In this document: positions 35,077-43,439 of the stretch, in pieces
Numbering within the stretch: the stretch's first letter is position 1
Layout: each line of letters begins with the position of its first letter
From: GWC2-45-44 sp041661665
Lineage (GTDB): Bacteria > Planctomycetota > Phycisphaerae > Sedimentisphaerales > UBA12454
Direction of reading: 5' to 3'
Assembly: GCA_041661665.1 (NCBI GenBank)
Contig: JBAZTW010000012.1
Coordinates: 1-56,486 of the forward strand
DNA: 56,486 nucleotides
Position numbers and translations under genes: made by a program
Notes under the pieces: generated by a model
Seen by the model: only the letters and a program-made list of their open reading frames with translations
What the model was told of the DNA's origin: nothing
Database searches by the model: none

Positions 35077-36306
35077 ATGAGCGAAACTAATTACGATTCA
35101 ATGTTTGGCAAGGTAGCCATTGAGCAGGGTTTCTGCACCGAGCAGGAGCTCGCCCACTGCAAACAGCTTCTCAAAGACCACCCTGCCGACAGTCCGACAA
35201 CACTCGAACAGCTTCTGATTTCCAACCGGTTCATCACGCCAAACCAGGCAAAAAGACTAAGAGAAGTATCCAAAGAATCCAAAGATGCTACTGAGCGTAT
35301 CCCCGGCTATAAATTTTTGGGCAAACTCGGCGCAGGCGCTATGGCTATCGTTTATAAAGCCAGACAGTTGAGCCTTGACAGGATTGTAGCTATAAAAATT
35401 CTGCCGCACAGATTCAGCGAAAATCCGGATTATGTGCAGCGGTTCTACAAAGAAGGAAAGGCAGCGGCAAAACTCAATCACAACAATATCGTCGCGGCTT
35501 ATGATGTCGGTGAAGCAGGCGGGTATCATTATTTCGTGATGGAATATGTCGAAGGCAAAACCTTATACGATGACCTGGCCAAAGGAAAAATCTTCTCGGA
35601 AGAAGAGGCTATAAATATCGTAAAACAGGTTGCCGGAGCCCTTGCGCACGCACACGCCAGAAACCTGATTCACAGAGACGTAAAGCCCAAGAATATAATG
35701 ATAACCCCCGCCGGCATCGTGAAACTCGCAGACCTCGGTCTTGCACGCGATGCCTCGGATGTGCAGCTTGCCAAGAGCGAAGCGGGTAAGGCATTCGGTA
35801 CGCCGTATTATATTGCTCCGGAACAGATAAGAGGCGAAATGGACCTCGATGCTCGAAGCGATATTTATTCTCTCGGCGCGACTTTTTATCATATGGTAAC
35901 CGGCAGAGTGCCATTTGAGGCGACAACTCCGCCGGAAGTTATGAAAAAACATCTTAAAGAGCCTTTGATTCCGCCTGACCACATAAATACCCACCTCTCA
36001 GCGGGCGTTTCTGAGGTAATCGAAGTTATGATGGCCAAGAAAAAAGAGGACAGATATGTCTCTGCTGAGGAGTTGATGATGGATTTGGATGCGGTAAGCA
36101 AGGGTGAGCCGCCGCTAAGAGCCAGAAAGAGATTCAATCTCATCGACCTTTCCGACCTTCAGAAAGGCGATTCCATCCTGTCTGCGCCGCAAACAAAGGT
36201 TTATAATGAAGAAACAATCAGCAAATACAGAGTCGCAGTAACGGTTCTGGGGGCTGTCATTTTTGTGCTGATTCTATTGGTCATATTCCTGTTCGTCTCA
36301 AAATAA
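35077..36306 (+). CDS. membrane-anchored Ser/Thr protein kinase
   Basis: The 409-aa protein has a Hanks-type kinase domain from about residue 75 to 340: glycine loop LGKLGAGAMAIVYKA, VAIKIL (catalytic Lys), HRDVKPKNIM (about 199), DLGLAR in place of DFG, and GTPYYIAPEQ. A helical N-terminal region (residues 1-60, EQGFCTEQELAHCKQLL) is of a type seen on Planctomycete kinases. A C-terminal TM helix (about 386-407) leaves almost nothing outside, so there is no extracellular sensor. All catalytic residues are kept. It lies between the radical SAM gene and the phosphotransferase gene, all on the plus strand. Targets are unknown. Confidence 0.92.
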   Translation: MSETNYDSMFGKVAIEQGFCTEQELAHCKQLLKDHPADSPTTLEQLLISNRFITPNQAKRLREVSKESKDATERIPGYKFLGKLGAGAMAIVYKARQLSLDRIVAIKILPHRFSENPDYVQRFYKEGKAAAKLNHNNIVAAYDVGEAGGYHYFVMEYVEGKTLYDDLAKGKIFSEEEAINIVKQVAGALAHAHARNLIHRDVKPKNIMITPAGIVKLADLGLARDASDVQLAKSEAGKAFGTPYYIAPEQIRGEMDLDARSDIYSLGATFYHMVTGRVPFEATTPPEVMKKHLKEPLIPPDHINTHLSAGVSEVIEVMMAKKKEDRYVSAEELMMDLDAVSKGEPPLRARKRFNLIDLSDLQKGDSILSAPQTKVYNEETISKYRVAVTVLGAVIFVLILLVIFLFVSK

Positions 36307-36406
36307 TCATTTCCCGCATTTTGCATTGACTTATTTTAATCACCAGTTCATTATATTATGGAGTTATTAGTTGTTAATTGATGGTCGTACAAAGGATAGT
36401 AATCTT

Positions 36407-37459
36407 ATGCCAAAAGGCGGCGCTCATTTTACTTCGCAGGAGCTTGCTCTTGTCCTGAGCCATTACGACATAGGCATTATACAGCAGATAAAGCCTCTTG
36501 TCGCAGGCAACAGACGTGCGCCGAAACAGATAGTCATTTCCGACGCGGGCAGGTATCTGCTCAAAAGACGCGCAAAAGACAAAGATGACCGCTACCGTGT
36601 CGCATTCGCTCACGCAGTTCAGCAGCATTTGAGAGAGAAAAAATTTCCGGTCTCCGGCATTATCTGCACCCGCGACGAAAAAAACAGCTTCCTCGAATTG
36701 GACAATCATATTTACGAACTCTTTGAATTCATAAACGGCTCTCGTTTTGACGGCAAAATAGAGGCTATCGTCGATTGCGGCGTAACGCTGGCGAAGCTTC
36801 ATCTGTTTTTGAAAGATTTCTCATTTGAAACAATGCCGCTGAAAGGCTGTTTCCACGACTCTAACGCGGTGAGGGGGTATCTGAAAAAAATAGGCTCTGA
36901 AAAAAACGGCGACACCTCAAACGGCACACTGCGAAAAACAACCGAATCGCTGATGACGATGTACAACGCTTCCAGCGTAAACGTAAATCAGCTCGGCTTT
37001 GACAGTTGGCCGCAGCAGATTATTCACGGCGACTGGCATCAGGGAAATATGCTTTTTGCAGGCGGAAAAGTGGTCGCGGTGGTTGATTTCGATTCGCTGA
37101 AAGTCTCATCAGCAATGACCGATTTGGCTAATGGCGCTTTGCAATTCTCAATCGTCGGCGGCAGGCCTAACCCTGCCGATTGGCCTGACTATCTCGACCA
37201 GTCGAAACTTACGCATTTCCTTTACGGCTACTGTATGGTAAATATGCTCACTGAAAACCAGATTAAAACCATACCTGATTTGATGATTGAGACGCTTATA
37301 GCTGAATCGGTGCTGCCCATCGCGGCAACAGGGTTTTTTATGAACCTGTCAGGCGAGGACTTTCTAAAAATGATTTGCCGAAAATGTTCATGGATAGACA
37401 AAAATCGCCAGACGCTTTACGATGCGATTGAGCATTCGCTTGAGGATTTACAGAAATGA
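36407..37459 (+). CDS. APH-fold phosphotransferase
   Basis: The ~350-aa protein belongs to the aminoglycoside-phosphotransferase/choline-kinase-like superfamily. The catalytic HGDWHQGNMLF (about residues 217-227) and metal-binding VVDFDSLK motifs are present. Family members of this kind phosphorylate small molecules, and the substrate cannot be read from sequence. The start is ATG 36407, with AAAGGA at 36392-36397; an upstream TTG at 36371 is in frame but has no ribosome-binding site. The stop codon overlaps the TetR start (ATGA), so the two are translated together. Confidence 0.82.
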   Translation: MPKGGAHFTSQELALVLSHYDIGIIQQIKPLVAGNRRAPKQIVISDAGRYLLKRRAKDKDDRYRVAFAHAVQQHLREKKFPVSGIICTRDEKNSFLELDNHIYELFEFINGSRFDGKIEAIVDCGVTLAKLHLFLKDFSFETMPLKGCFHDSNAVRGYLKKIGSEKNGDTSNGTLRKTTESLMTMYNASSVNVNQLGFDSWPQQIIHGDWHQGNMLFAGGKVVAVVDFDSLKVSSAMTDLANGALQFSIVGGRPNPADWPDYLDQSKLTHFLYGYCMVNMLTENQIKTIPDLMIETLIAESVLPIAATGFFMNLSGEDFLKMICRKCSWIDKNRQTLYDAIEHSLEDLQK

Positions 37460-38031
37460 CCGCAGAAAAAATAAGCACGAAACAGAAAATAGCCGACTCC
37501 GCGAAAAACCTTTTCAGTACCCACGGCTTTTGCCAGACCTCATTAGACGACATTATCACAGCGGCAGGCATCACAAAAGGAGCGTTTTATCACTACTTCA
37601 AAAGCAAAGAGGCAATCTGCCAGGAAATCATTGACTCGGTACAGATTGAATATCACAGTTTATTTGAGGCCTTGCCGAAAAACCAGAACCCTCTCGAACA
37701 GTTGAAAGCCATAATTGCCAAAATCGTAGAACTGAACAACTCCGGCCAGTGGGTCAACTGCGAACTTATGTTCCGCTTAGGCTGCCAGATGCAGACGCTG
37801 CAAACGCCCCTCAAACAGAAAATTGAAAGTTTCTGGAAATGGCTTTTCAACAGCTATCTATCGCTTATAACACAATGCAGGGAATTGAAGCTGATAAGCG
37901 ATAAGCTGTCTGCCGAACAGCAGGCGAAACTGATTATTGATTTGCTCACCGCCGCTACCTGGCGAAAAACCGTCTTCGATGACAGTATCGATGCGGAGAT
38001 TATTGATTATGTAATCAATAACCTCAAATAA
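37456..38031 (+). CDS. TetR/AcrR family transcriptional regulator
   Basis: The 191-aa protein has the N-terminal TetR helix-turn-helix (IADSAKNLFSTHGFCQTSLDDIITAAGITKGAFYHYFKSKEAICQEI, here cited as a domain spanning about residues 10-55) and a helical ligand-binding C-terminus. It overlaps the phosphotransferase gene by four bases. It may regulate its own operon or another locus; no operator palindrome is evident upstream of the operon. Confidence 0.92.
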   Translation: MTAEKISTKQKIADSAKNLFSTHGFCQTSLDDIITAAGITKGAFYHYFKSKEAICQEIIDSVQIEYHSLFEALPKNQNPLEQLKAIIAKIVELNNSGQWVNCELMFRLGCQMQTLQTPLKQKIESFWKWLFNSYLSLITQCRELKLISDKLSAEQQAKLIIDLLTAATWRKTVFDDSIDAEIIDYVINNLK

Positions 38032-39063
38032 AATCAGCCGCAGAGAATACAGAGATATATATTTTTTAATTCAGCTAAGTCATTTTAAAGTTCCCATTTA
38101 TAAGATACCGAACGAATACCGAAGCACGAAATCCGAAACAAATTCAAAGTACCAAATTTTTCAAATTAAAAACAAAGGTACAAAGAAAGTACTCGTTTGG
38201 TAATGTTAGACGGCTTTTGGCCGCCGGCCTCCAACGTCGCCACTGGACGATTCTGCCAAAGAGGTTGGGCGGTTTTTCACGCTGGCAACTTTCTTACGCA
38301 GACACAACTACTCAACACCAACATCCTGTCGGAGTGAGAGAAAGTTTCGCACATCCGTGTGCGAAAGACCCGCAAATTTATATGCCGCTGCGGGTCTTGG
38401 CGGCTCTGGGAATAGAAGTAGGCAATTAAGGCACAAAGCAGCAAAGGCACATAGGCACAAAGAAAACCGCGTGGGCTAAGAGCCCACCCTACGCTGAATT
38501 GTTTTTAAATGCCGGGATTCTATTACAGAAAATTTGGTTCCTTTCTTTTCTAAAAAGAGGGGCAAAGGCACTAAGGCACACAGGCACAGAGTGAAATTGC
38601 GTCTCCGTATTACAGTAGAACTTGCGCGTTTTTGCCGAAAATTGACTGAAAATTTTGAGAGACGGTTTTGTAAGTGCTTGCGGGGTAAGGATATAATTTT
38701 TTTATTTTTTTTGAAGCGCGCAAGTTTTTACTTGCGCGTTTGGCCGACCCTCCTTCGCACGAGGCTACGGAGGACAGGCAGAGACACCGAGAAAAAAGAT
38801 ATGCAATAGCCATGAACAGACATTTTTTTGGACGCTGATTTCGCAGAGGACACCCATTGACTGCGCTCAGGGCAGGCGGTTCGGCCTTAAAACAAATTAG
38901 TCGTTGATTGTTGGTCGATAGTCGTTAGTATTTAGCGGGTAAGGGAGGTAAAGAAAAAAAGTTTTGACCCCGCAGGGAAAATGCGGGACAGGAAATTAAA
39001 AACAGGAGCAGGGAAGAAAAAAGTTAAAAGTTTATAGTGAAAAGTGAATAGTTGAGGAAAAAA
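38032..39063. other. repeat-filled 1-kb spacer, no gene
   Basis: No credible gene. The segment holds CGAAATCCGAAACAAATTC (about 38127-38146, shared with the 53250 region), reverse-complement CTTTGTGCC/CTCTGTG blocks (about 38041-38060, 38427-38465, 38561-38595, 38773-38800), a CTTGCGCGTTTTTGCCGAAA piece (38621-38640) matching 15549-15570, a GCGCGCAAGT-tttt-ACTTGCGCGT hairpin (38716-38739), and TAGTCGTTAGTATTTAGC-like runs near 38925. Confidence 0.7.
38716..38739. repeat. GCGCAAGT hairpin
   Basis: CGCGCAAGT and ACTTGCGCG pair perfectly around a TTTT loop. A related half (GCGCGCAAGTGG) occurs near 15609. A T-run lies before rather than after the stem on the plus strand, so it is not a normal terminator. 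Confidence 0.5.
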
Positions 39064-39813
39064 ATGACAAAAATTAACAATTCGACGATTTATTCAAAAT
39101 TCTCTTTTTTTGAACATATTACGCCAACTAAATCTTTCTCATGGAAAATTGCACTTTTTAATACGACGGTGTTTTGTCTAATAGCAATTATAGACACAGG
39201 TGGTTCACGCCTCTGCGAAAAACCATTTCACTGCCCTTGGGGGTATTGGGTTTTACTTGCCGCAATTCCATTGGCTTTAGGTAATTATTGGTTATCCATA
39301 TCGATGGAACGTTGGTTGTATCAAATACTATCACCTTATATTTTCACTGTTATTGTCTGTTGGCTCGTCAGTTTGTTTAACTTCCACCAACCTGTACCAA
39401 ATTTGTGGTGGATGTTGACATTTGCATGTATTCCCTCAATCGGTCTTTTGGCAGCAGTGATTCGTTATTACATACCTCGTGTGCAAAGCAAAATAGGTTG
39501 GACAGAAGTAGATGTGGACGCAAAAATCAGTTGGGTCAAGGAAAATAGCAATACATGGAGAACTCTCGGACTATGGATTATAGCCTCAATTGTTACGTGT
39601 GTTATTTTCTGGTGTCCATTTATATTGAAGCAGATCAGTTCTACTAAATATACATATACTGAACAGCAACAAGGCTATTTCATTGCGTTATGGGCCATTG
39701 TGGCGACTGATGTTGTTTCGTATGTGATTCTCGGGCCTGCTTACGAATGTTTTCGAAAAGCTGAGCATATAATGAATATGTTACTCGACATCAAAAAAGA
39801 TGAGGCAAAATAA
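39064..39813 (+). CDS. AT-rich multi-TM protein of unknown function
   Basis: The ~249-aa protein has about six hydrophobic segments (near residues 30-45, 63-80, 95-112, 123-140, 175-195 and 212-232 of the longer frame). It has a loop with cysteines (SRLCEKPFHCPW) and a charged C-terminus. The start is ATG 39064, with GAGG six bases before; the frame extends to a TTG at 39052. I recognise no named family. The gene is clearly more AT-rich than the flanking metabolic genes. Only 93 bases separate it from the AbiJ-like gene on the same strand, so they may be one transcript. A membrane effector for a defence pair is a possibility, not a finding. Confidence 0.65.
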   Translation: MTKINNSTIYSKFSFFEHITPTKSFSWKIALFNTTVFCLIAIIDTGGSRLCEKPFHCPWGYWVLLAAIPLALGNYWLSISMERWLYQILSPYIFTVIVCWLVSLFNFHQPVPNLWWMLTFACIPSIGLLAAVIRYYIPRVQSKIGWTEVDVDAKISWVKENSNTWRTLGLWIIASIVTCVIFWCPFILKQISSTKYTYTEQQQGYFIALWAIVATDVVSYVILGPAYECFRKAEHIMNMLLDIKKDEAK

Positions 39814-39830
39814 AATGGGTGGCGGTCCCT

Positions 39831-39884
39831 AATTTATTGTCCCTAATTTATTAATTTATTCTAATTTATTTAATTTATTAGAGC
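39831..39884 (+). repeat. TAATTTATT short repeats
   Basis: The motif TAATTTATT occurs about five times in slightly changing contexts (CCCTAATTTATTG, CCCTAATTTATTA, TCTAATTTATTT and so on) between the two AT-rich genes. It resembles slippage-driven expansion. Confidence 0.6.
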
Positions 39885-39906
39885 GGCAGAAAGGTAATTT
39901 GAACTT

Positions 39907-40761
39907 ATGCTATTTTCTCAACGAAAAGGTTATAAACCATTCAAATCGCTTATACAAAAAGATGCTGTTGATGAGGCACTTAGGCATGGGCTTTGGGATT
40001 CATTGCATTTGCATCTATGGGAAAGGGTTAAATATGATTACAATCGTTATGGAAAGTTAGAATATTCTAATCTTTCTTCACTTTTTCAGAGGTATCAGCA
40101 TGGCTATTTCAAGCAACCTCTTGATACACTACCAGAACTGTTTGATTATGCTCTTAGAGATGTGAGAACATACTTCTTTGAATGCAAGTGGTTTGAAGTA
40201 TATGATTTTATTGAATTTACGGTACGATCTGCACCTGATGAATTTGTTGATGGATTTGTTAAATTTTGTAATTATGTTTTAGAAAGGGAGCTTTCGGCCT
40301 ATCGCATAGTCAATCATCAAATAGTGGAAATTTCTTCAAAAGAGGAAGTAGATAGTATTGAAGATGCGGTAAAAAATACATCTAAATTAAAAGGTGTCCA
40401 AGCACATATCAGTTCTGCAATTGCTCATTTGTCTGACCGTAAAAATCCTGATTATCGTAATTCAATAAAAGAATCTATTAGCGCGGTTGAATCTTTAGCC
40501 AAAACCCTTACAGGTAACGAGAAAGCAACATTAGGAAGTGCTCTAAAAATCTTTGAAGAAAAAGCAAATATTCATCCAGCATTAAAGAAGAGCCTTTCCG
40601 AATTATATGGTTATACTTCTGATGAGGATGGCATTAGACATGCCATTCTGGATGAACCAAATTTAACTTTTGTAGATGCCAAATTTATGCTTGTGGCTTG
40701 TGCAGCTTTTATAAATTATCTTGTGGGTAAGGCCTCTTTATTGAACATTCCTTTAAAATAA
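39907..40761 (+). CDS. AbiJ-like (AbiJ_NTD4-type) protein, putative abortive infection
   Basis: The 284-aa protein begins FSQRKGYKPFKSLIQKDAVDEALRHGLW (residues 3-30), matching my recollection of the AbiJ N-terminal domain 4 consensus. The C-terminal ~130 residues are helical, with NSIKESISAVESLAKTLTG and later LYGYTSDEDGIRHAILDEPN, a pattern common in abortive-infection family proteins that may be HEPN-like. No TM segment. Members of these families are found in phage-defence islands. Base composition is AT-rich like its upstream neighbour. No restriction or CRISPR genes are nearby. The family call is from memory of motifs and should be treated as probable. Confidence 0.7.
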   Translation: MLFSQRKGYKPFKSLIQKDAVDEALRHGLWDSLHLHLWERVKYDYNRYGKLEYSNLSSLFQRYQHGYFKQPLDTLPELFDYALRDVRTYFFECKWFEVYDFIEFTVRSAPDEFVDGFVKFCNYVLERELSAYRIVNHQIVEISSKEEVDSIEDAVKNTSKLKGVQAHISSAIAHLSDRKNPDYRNSIKESISAVESLAKTLTGNEKATLGSALKIFEEKANIHPALKKSLSELYGYTSDEDGIRHAILDEPNLTFVDAKFMLVACAAFINYLVGKASLLNIPLK

Positions 40762-40783
40762 ATAAGAAATGAATAATAGGGGT

Positions 40784-40798
40784 TTCGCCGATGGCGAA
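40784..40798. repeat. mini-hairpin dispersed repeat, copy 5
   Basis: TTCGCC-gat-GGCGAA followed by TCGATG. It has the same architecture as copies 1-4 with its own stem sequence, downstream of the AbiJ-like gene. Confidence 0.5.
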
Positions 40799-40890
40799 TC
40801 GATGTTCAATGTTGGTAAGCAGAAACGTAGTTATCCGTTATCGGTTATCAGTAAAAAAGGTGGGAATGGTGGGGAAAGTGCGAATAAGAT

Positions 40891-40919
40891 GAGATTGCCG
40901 CGCTGCGCTCGCAATGACG
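40891..40919 (-). repeat. single arm of the 6390-type inverted repeat
   Basis: GAGATTGCCGCGCTGCGCTC then GCAATGACG is the reverse complement of the left arm at 6390-6417 with one or two changes. The partner arm is absent here. Confidence 0.7.
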
Positions 40920-40926
40920 AGGCATT

Positions 40927-41610
40927 TTATAGGCAGAGGTTGTGCAGGGCGGAGATTTTGAGATGTCGGACGGAATCGATAATTAAATCCGAGCCGAGTA
41001 ATTCTTTGGCTGGATAACTGTTGGTGATACCTATAACTTTCATACCGGCTTTTTGGGCGGCGATTATTCCCCACTTTGAATCCTCAATTACAGCGCACTG
41101 GCCTGCGGTAATTTTATCTTTAGAATTGGCGTTGAGTTTTTTCAGCGTAAGCAGATAACCCTGCGGGTCGGGTTTGCCTTTTTCAATATCATCAGCGGAA
41201 ACGATAACCTCAAAGGCTTTTTCAATTTTCGTACCCCTTAGCATAAGCTCAATATCAGCAGCGGTAGCGCCGGAGTTAATGGCAACCCTGATATTATTTT
41301 TTTTAAGTTCCGCTACAAACTCGACAATGCCGTCGATTAAACTGTCGCCTCTGCTGATGAGCTTGTGAAAAATCTCCGTCTTTTGCGCTGCAAGCTGTTT
41401 GGCGTTTTTGCCTTTGAAGTCGGTCTTATAATCCCGCCGAACATCATCAATCAATTCCCAGTCCGTACAACCAAGATATTTTTCGTAATACGCCACAGGG
41501 TCAAGCTCGATGCCAAACTCGGCAAAGGTCTGATTAAAAGCCGCCAAATGACAAGGCTCGGAGTCCGCTATAACCCCGTCAAAATCAAAAATCACAGCCT
41601 TTACAGCCAC
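40927..41610 (-). CDS. HAD-family phosphatase, beta-phosphoglucomutase-like
   Basis: The 227-aa protein shows the HAD motifs: FDFDGVIADSE (nucleophile Asp9, acid Asp11), INSGAT (motif II), KPDPQGYLL (motif III Lys) and IEDSKWGIIAAQKAGM (motif IV). The helical cap follows motif I, subclass I. Likely substrates are small phosphorylated sugars, but this is not specified. The GTG start at 41610 uses an AGGAG inside the 3' end of the acyl-CoA dehydrogenase gene, whose stop is two bases upstream, so it is translationally coupled to it. A link to acyl-CoA metabolism is not evident. Confidence 0.88.
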   Translation of the reverse strand: MAVKAVIFDFDGVIADSEPCHLAAFNQTFAEFGIELDPVAYYEKYLGCTDWELIDDVRRDYKTDFKGKNAKQLAAQKTEIFHKLISRGDSLIDGIVEFVAELKKNNIRVAINSGATAADIELMLRGTKIEKAFEVIVSADDIEKGKPDPQGYLLTLKKLNANSKDKITAGQCAVIEDSKWGIIAAQKAGMKVIGITNSYPAKELLGSDLIIDSVRHLKISALHNLCL

Positions 41611-41612
41611 GG

Positions 41613-43403
41613 TTATTTCTCCTGCGGAACAGCCCCTGCCAGCGTTTCATACTGCTCAAAGGTTGACCTGTTGCCGGTAAGGATATTTTCGACTGTCGCT
41701 TTGATAAACGAATCGTTCTTTGTGATATATCTTCGTGCGAGCAGTTCTTTGCGTTTTTTCATACTTGTTTTTTCGCCGCCGGCCATATCAGTCTGAATAT
41801 CGACCTTGCTGCTTGCCTGCGAACAGAACAGGTATCCGCAAATAATATCTATCGCGACATCGACAAGTCCCCTGCCGACTAAATCCATATAATCAACGCC
41901 TGTTTCCTTAACAAAAGCAACGGCCTTGAACAGCAGAGCGGTTTGTTTTTTCAAAAGAGCAAGCAAATCATTAACCTGCGGCTCATACTGCAAAGCGGCA
42001 AGTTCATCGATATATTTTTCAGCGGTTCCGCTGCAAACGCCGCGAACAGCCGCGACAACCTGCAACTGGCTTGTGCCTTCATAAATTGTCGTGATTCGAG
42101 CATCTCTTGCATATTTTTCGCAGGGATAATCGCGCATAAATCCGCTGCCGCCGAGCACCTGAATCGCATTATACGACACTCTATTGGACATTTCAGAACT
42201 TAGATACTTCGTCATCGGGGTAAGCATACCTGCATATCTGCCGTAACGACGCGAAAGCTCTTTTATCTTTTTGAATTCATCCTTATCTTCCGGCGGATTG
42301 AATTCAAGAATCTTTGAATAACCTATATCGAAGTCAACAACCCTGCTGGTTTCATACAGCAGCGTTCTGGCCTGCTCAACATCAATTTTCATATCGATAA
42401 TCAAATCACGAACAGCGGGCAGCTTTTCAATAGCTGAACCAAACTGCTTTCTGCTCGCCGCATAATCGCGTGCAACTCTGAACGCCGCCTCGCCGATACC
42501 AAGCGACTGCCCTGATATGCCCAGCCTTGCGCCATTCATAAGTGTCATCACATAAGGAGCAAGCCCGCGTCTTCTTTCGCCGACCAGTTCGCAGGGAGTA
42601 TTGTCAAAGAACAACTCGCAGGTCGGTGAACCGTGAATGCCGAGTTTGTCTTCAATTCTTCTGACGTGAACAGTCGGGCCTCTATCGCAGACAAAAAGGC
42701 TAAGCCCCAGTCCGCCTGCTCTATCCGGCTCGCTTCTCGACAACACCAGCAGCACTTCGCCGCAGCCATTGGTAATGAAGCGTTTTACGCCATGCAAATA
42801 CCAGTTTCCGTCGTCGCCCTGAAAAGCTTTCAATTTACAACTCTGCAAATCGCTGCCTGCGTCCGGCTCGGTTAGAACCATAGCTCCTGTTATTTTGCCA
42901 TTTGCAAAATCGTGCAGATATTTCTGTTTAATTTCTTCGGAAGCGAAAAAATTGATAGTCTCCGCGATACCCTGTAAACCGAACAGATTCATCAGCGAAG
43001 CATCGGCGCGAGAGACCATTTCTATTGAGATTGAGTGGGCAACATTCGGAAAATTCAGTCCGCCGAATCTGTGCGGCAGAGTTGAACCCATAACGTGTGC
43101 CTTTGCGAGCATATCGAGCGATTCTTTTATGCCGTCAGCATAACTTACCGTACCGTCTTCGTTGAGAGTGCTGCCCTGTCTGTCAATATTTTCGGAACGC
43201 GGAGCGATAAAATCACCGCTGAGTTTGCCTACTGCATCAAGCACAAGGTCATAATTCTCGATTGCCTCGGCGGCATCGGCAGGAGCATAATCAAAATCCT
43301 TTGCGAATTTGAAGCCCTCTTCCATAAGCTCGGCAGCGCCGGCCATATCAATATGCTTAAACAAAAATTGAATGTCGTCGTTATCTTTGTAAAAATTCGC
43401 CAT
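41613..43403 (-). CDS. acyl-CoA dehydrogenase family protein
   Basis: The 596-aa flavoprotein has the acyl-CoA dehydrogenase core: GAMVLTEPDAGSDLQSCKLKA (FAD/substrate region), KRFITNGCGE, SPTCELFFDN-like segment, and IYEGTSQLQVVAAVRG with the probable catalytic Glu in YEGT. A C-terminal extension of about 100 residues makes it longer than the ~380-aa short-chain enzymes and places it with the longer AcdA/FadE-like forms. It is encoded directly after etfA, so electrons very probably go to the neighbouring ETF. Substrate chain length cannot be read. Confidence 0.93.
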   Translation of the reverse strand: MANFYKDNDDIQFLFKHIDMAGAAELMEEGFKFAKDFDYAPADAAEAIENYDLVLDAVGKLSGDFIAPRSENIDRQGSTLNEDGTVSYADGIKESLDMLAKAHVMGSTLPHRFGGLNFPNVAHSISIEMVSRADASLMNLFGLQGIAETINFFASEEIKQKYLHDFANGKITGAMVLTEPDAGSDLQSCKLKAFQGDDGNWYLHGVKRFITNGCGEVLLVLSRSEPDRAGGLGLSLFVCDRGPTVHVRRIEDKLGIHGSPTCELFFDNTPCELVGERRRGLAPYVMTLMNGARLGISGQSLGIGEAAFRVARDYAASRKQFGSAIEKLPAVRDLIIDMKIDVEQARTLLYETSRVVDFDIGYSKILEFNPPEDKDEFKKIKELSRRYGRYAGMLTPMTKYLSSEMSNRVSYNAIQVLGGSGFMRDYPCEKYARDARITTIYEGTSQLQVVAAVRGVCSGTAEKYIDELAALQYEPQVNDLLALLKKQTALLFKAVAFVKETGVDYMDLVGRGLVDVAIDIICGYLFCSQASSKVDIQTDMAGGEKTSMKKRKELLARRYITKNDSFIKATVENILTGNRSTFEQYETLAGAVPQEK

Positions 43404-43439
43404 TTCTCAAATCCATTTTTATTTTAAATTTTAACTTTT

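Noticed and set aside
38217..38809. Short frames at 38217-38429 and 38534-38809
   Set aside because: They read through repeat blocks and a hairpin; no ribosome-binding site or protein-like composition.
40769..41017. 82-aa frame after the AbiJ-like gene
   Set aside because: It crosses two dispersed repeats and overlaps the HAD gene on the other strand.
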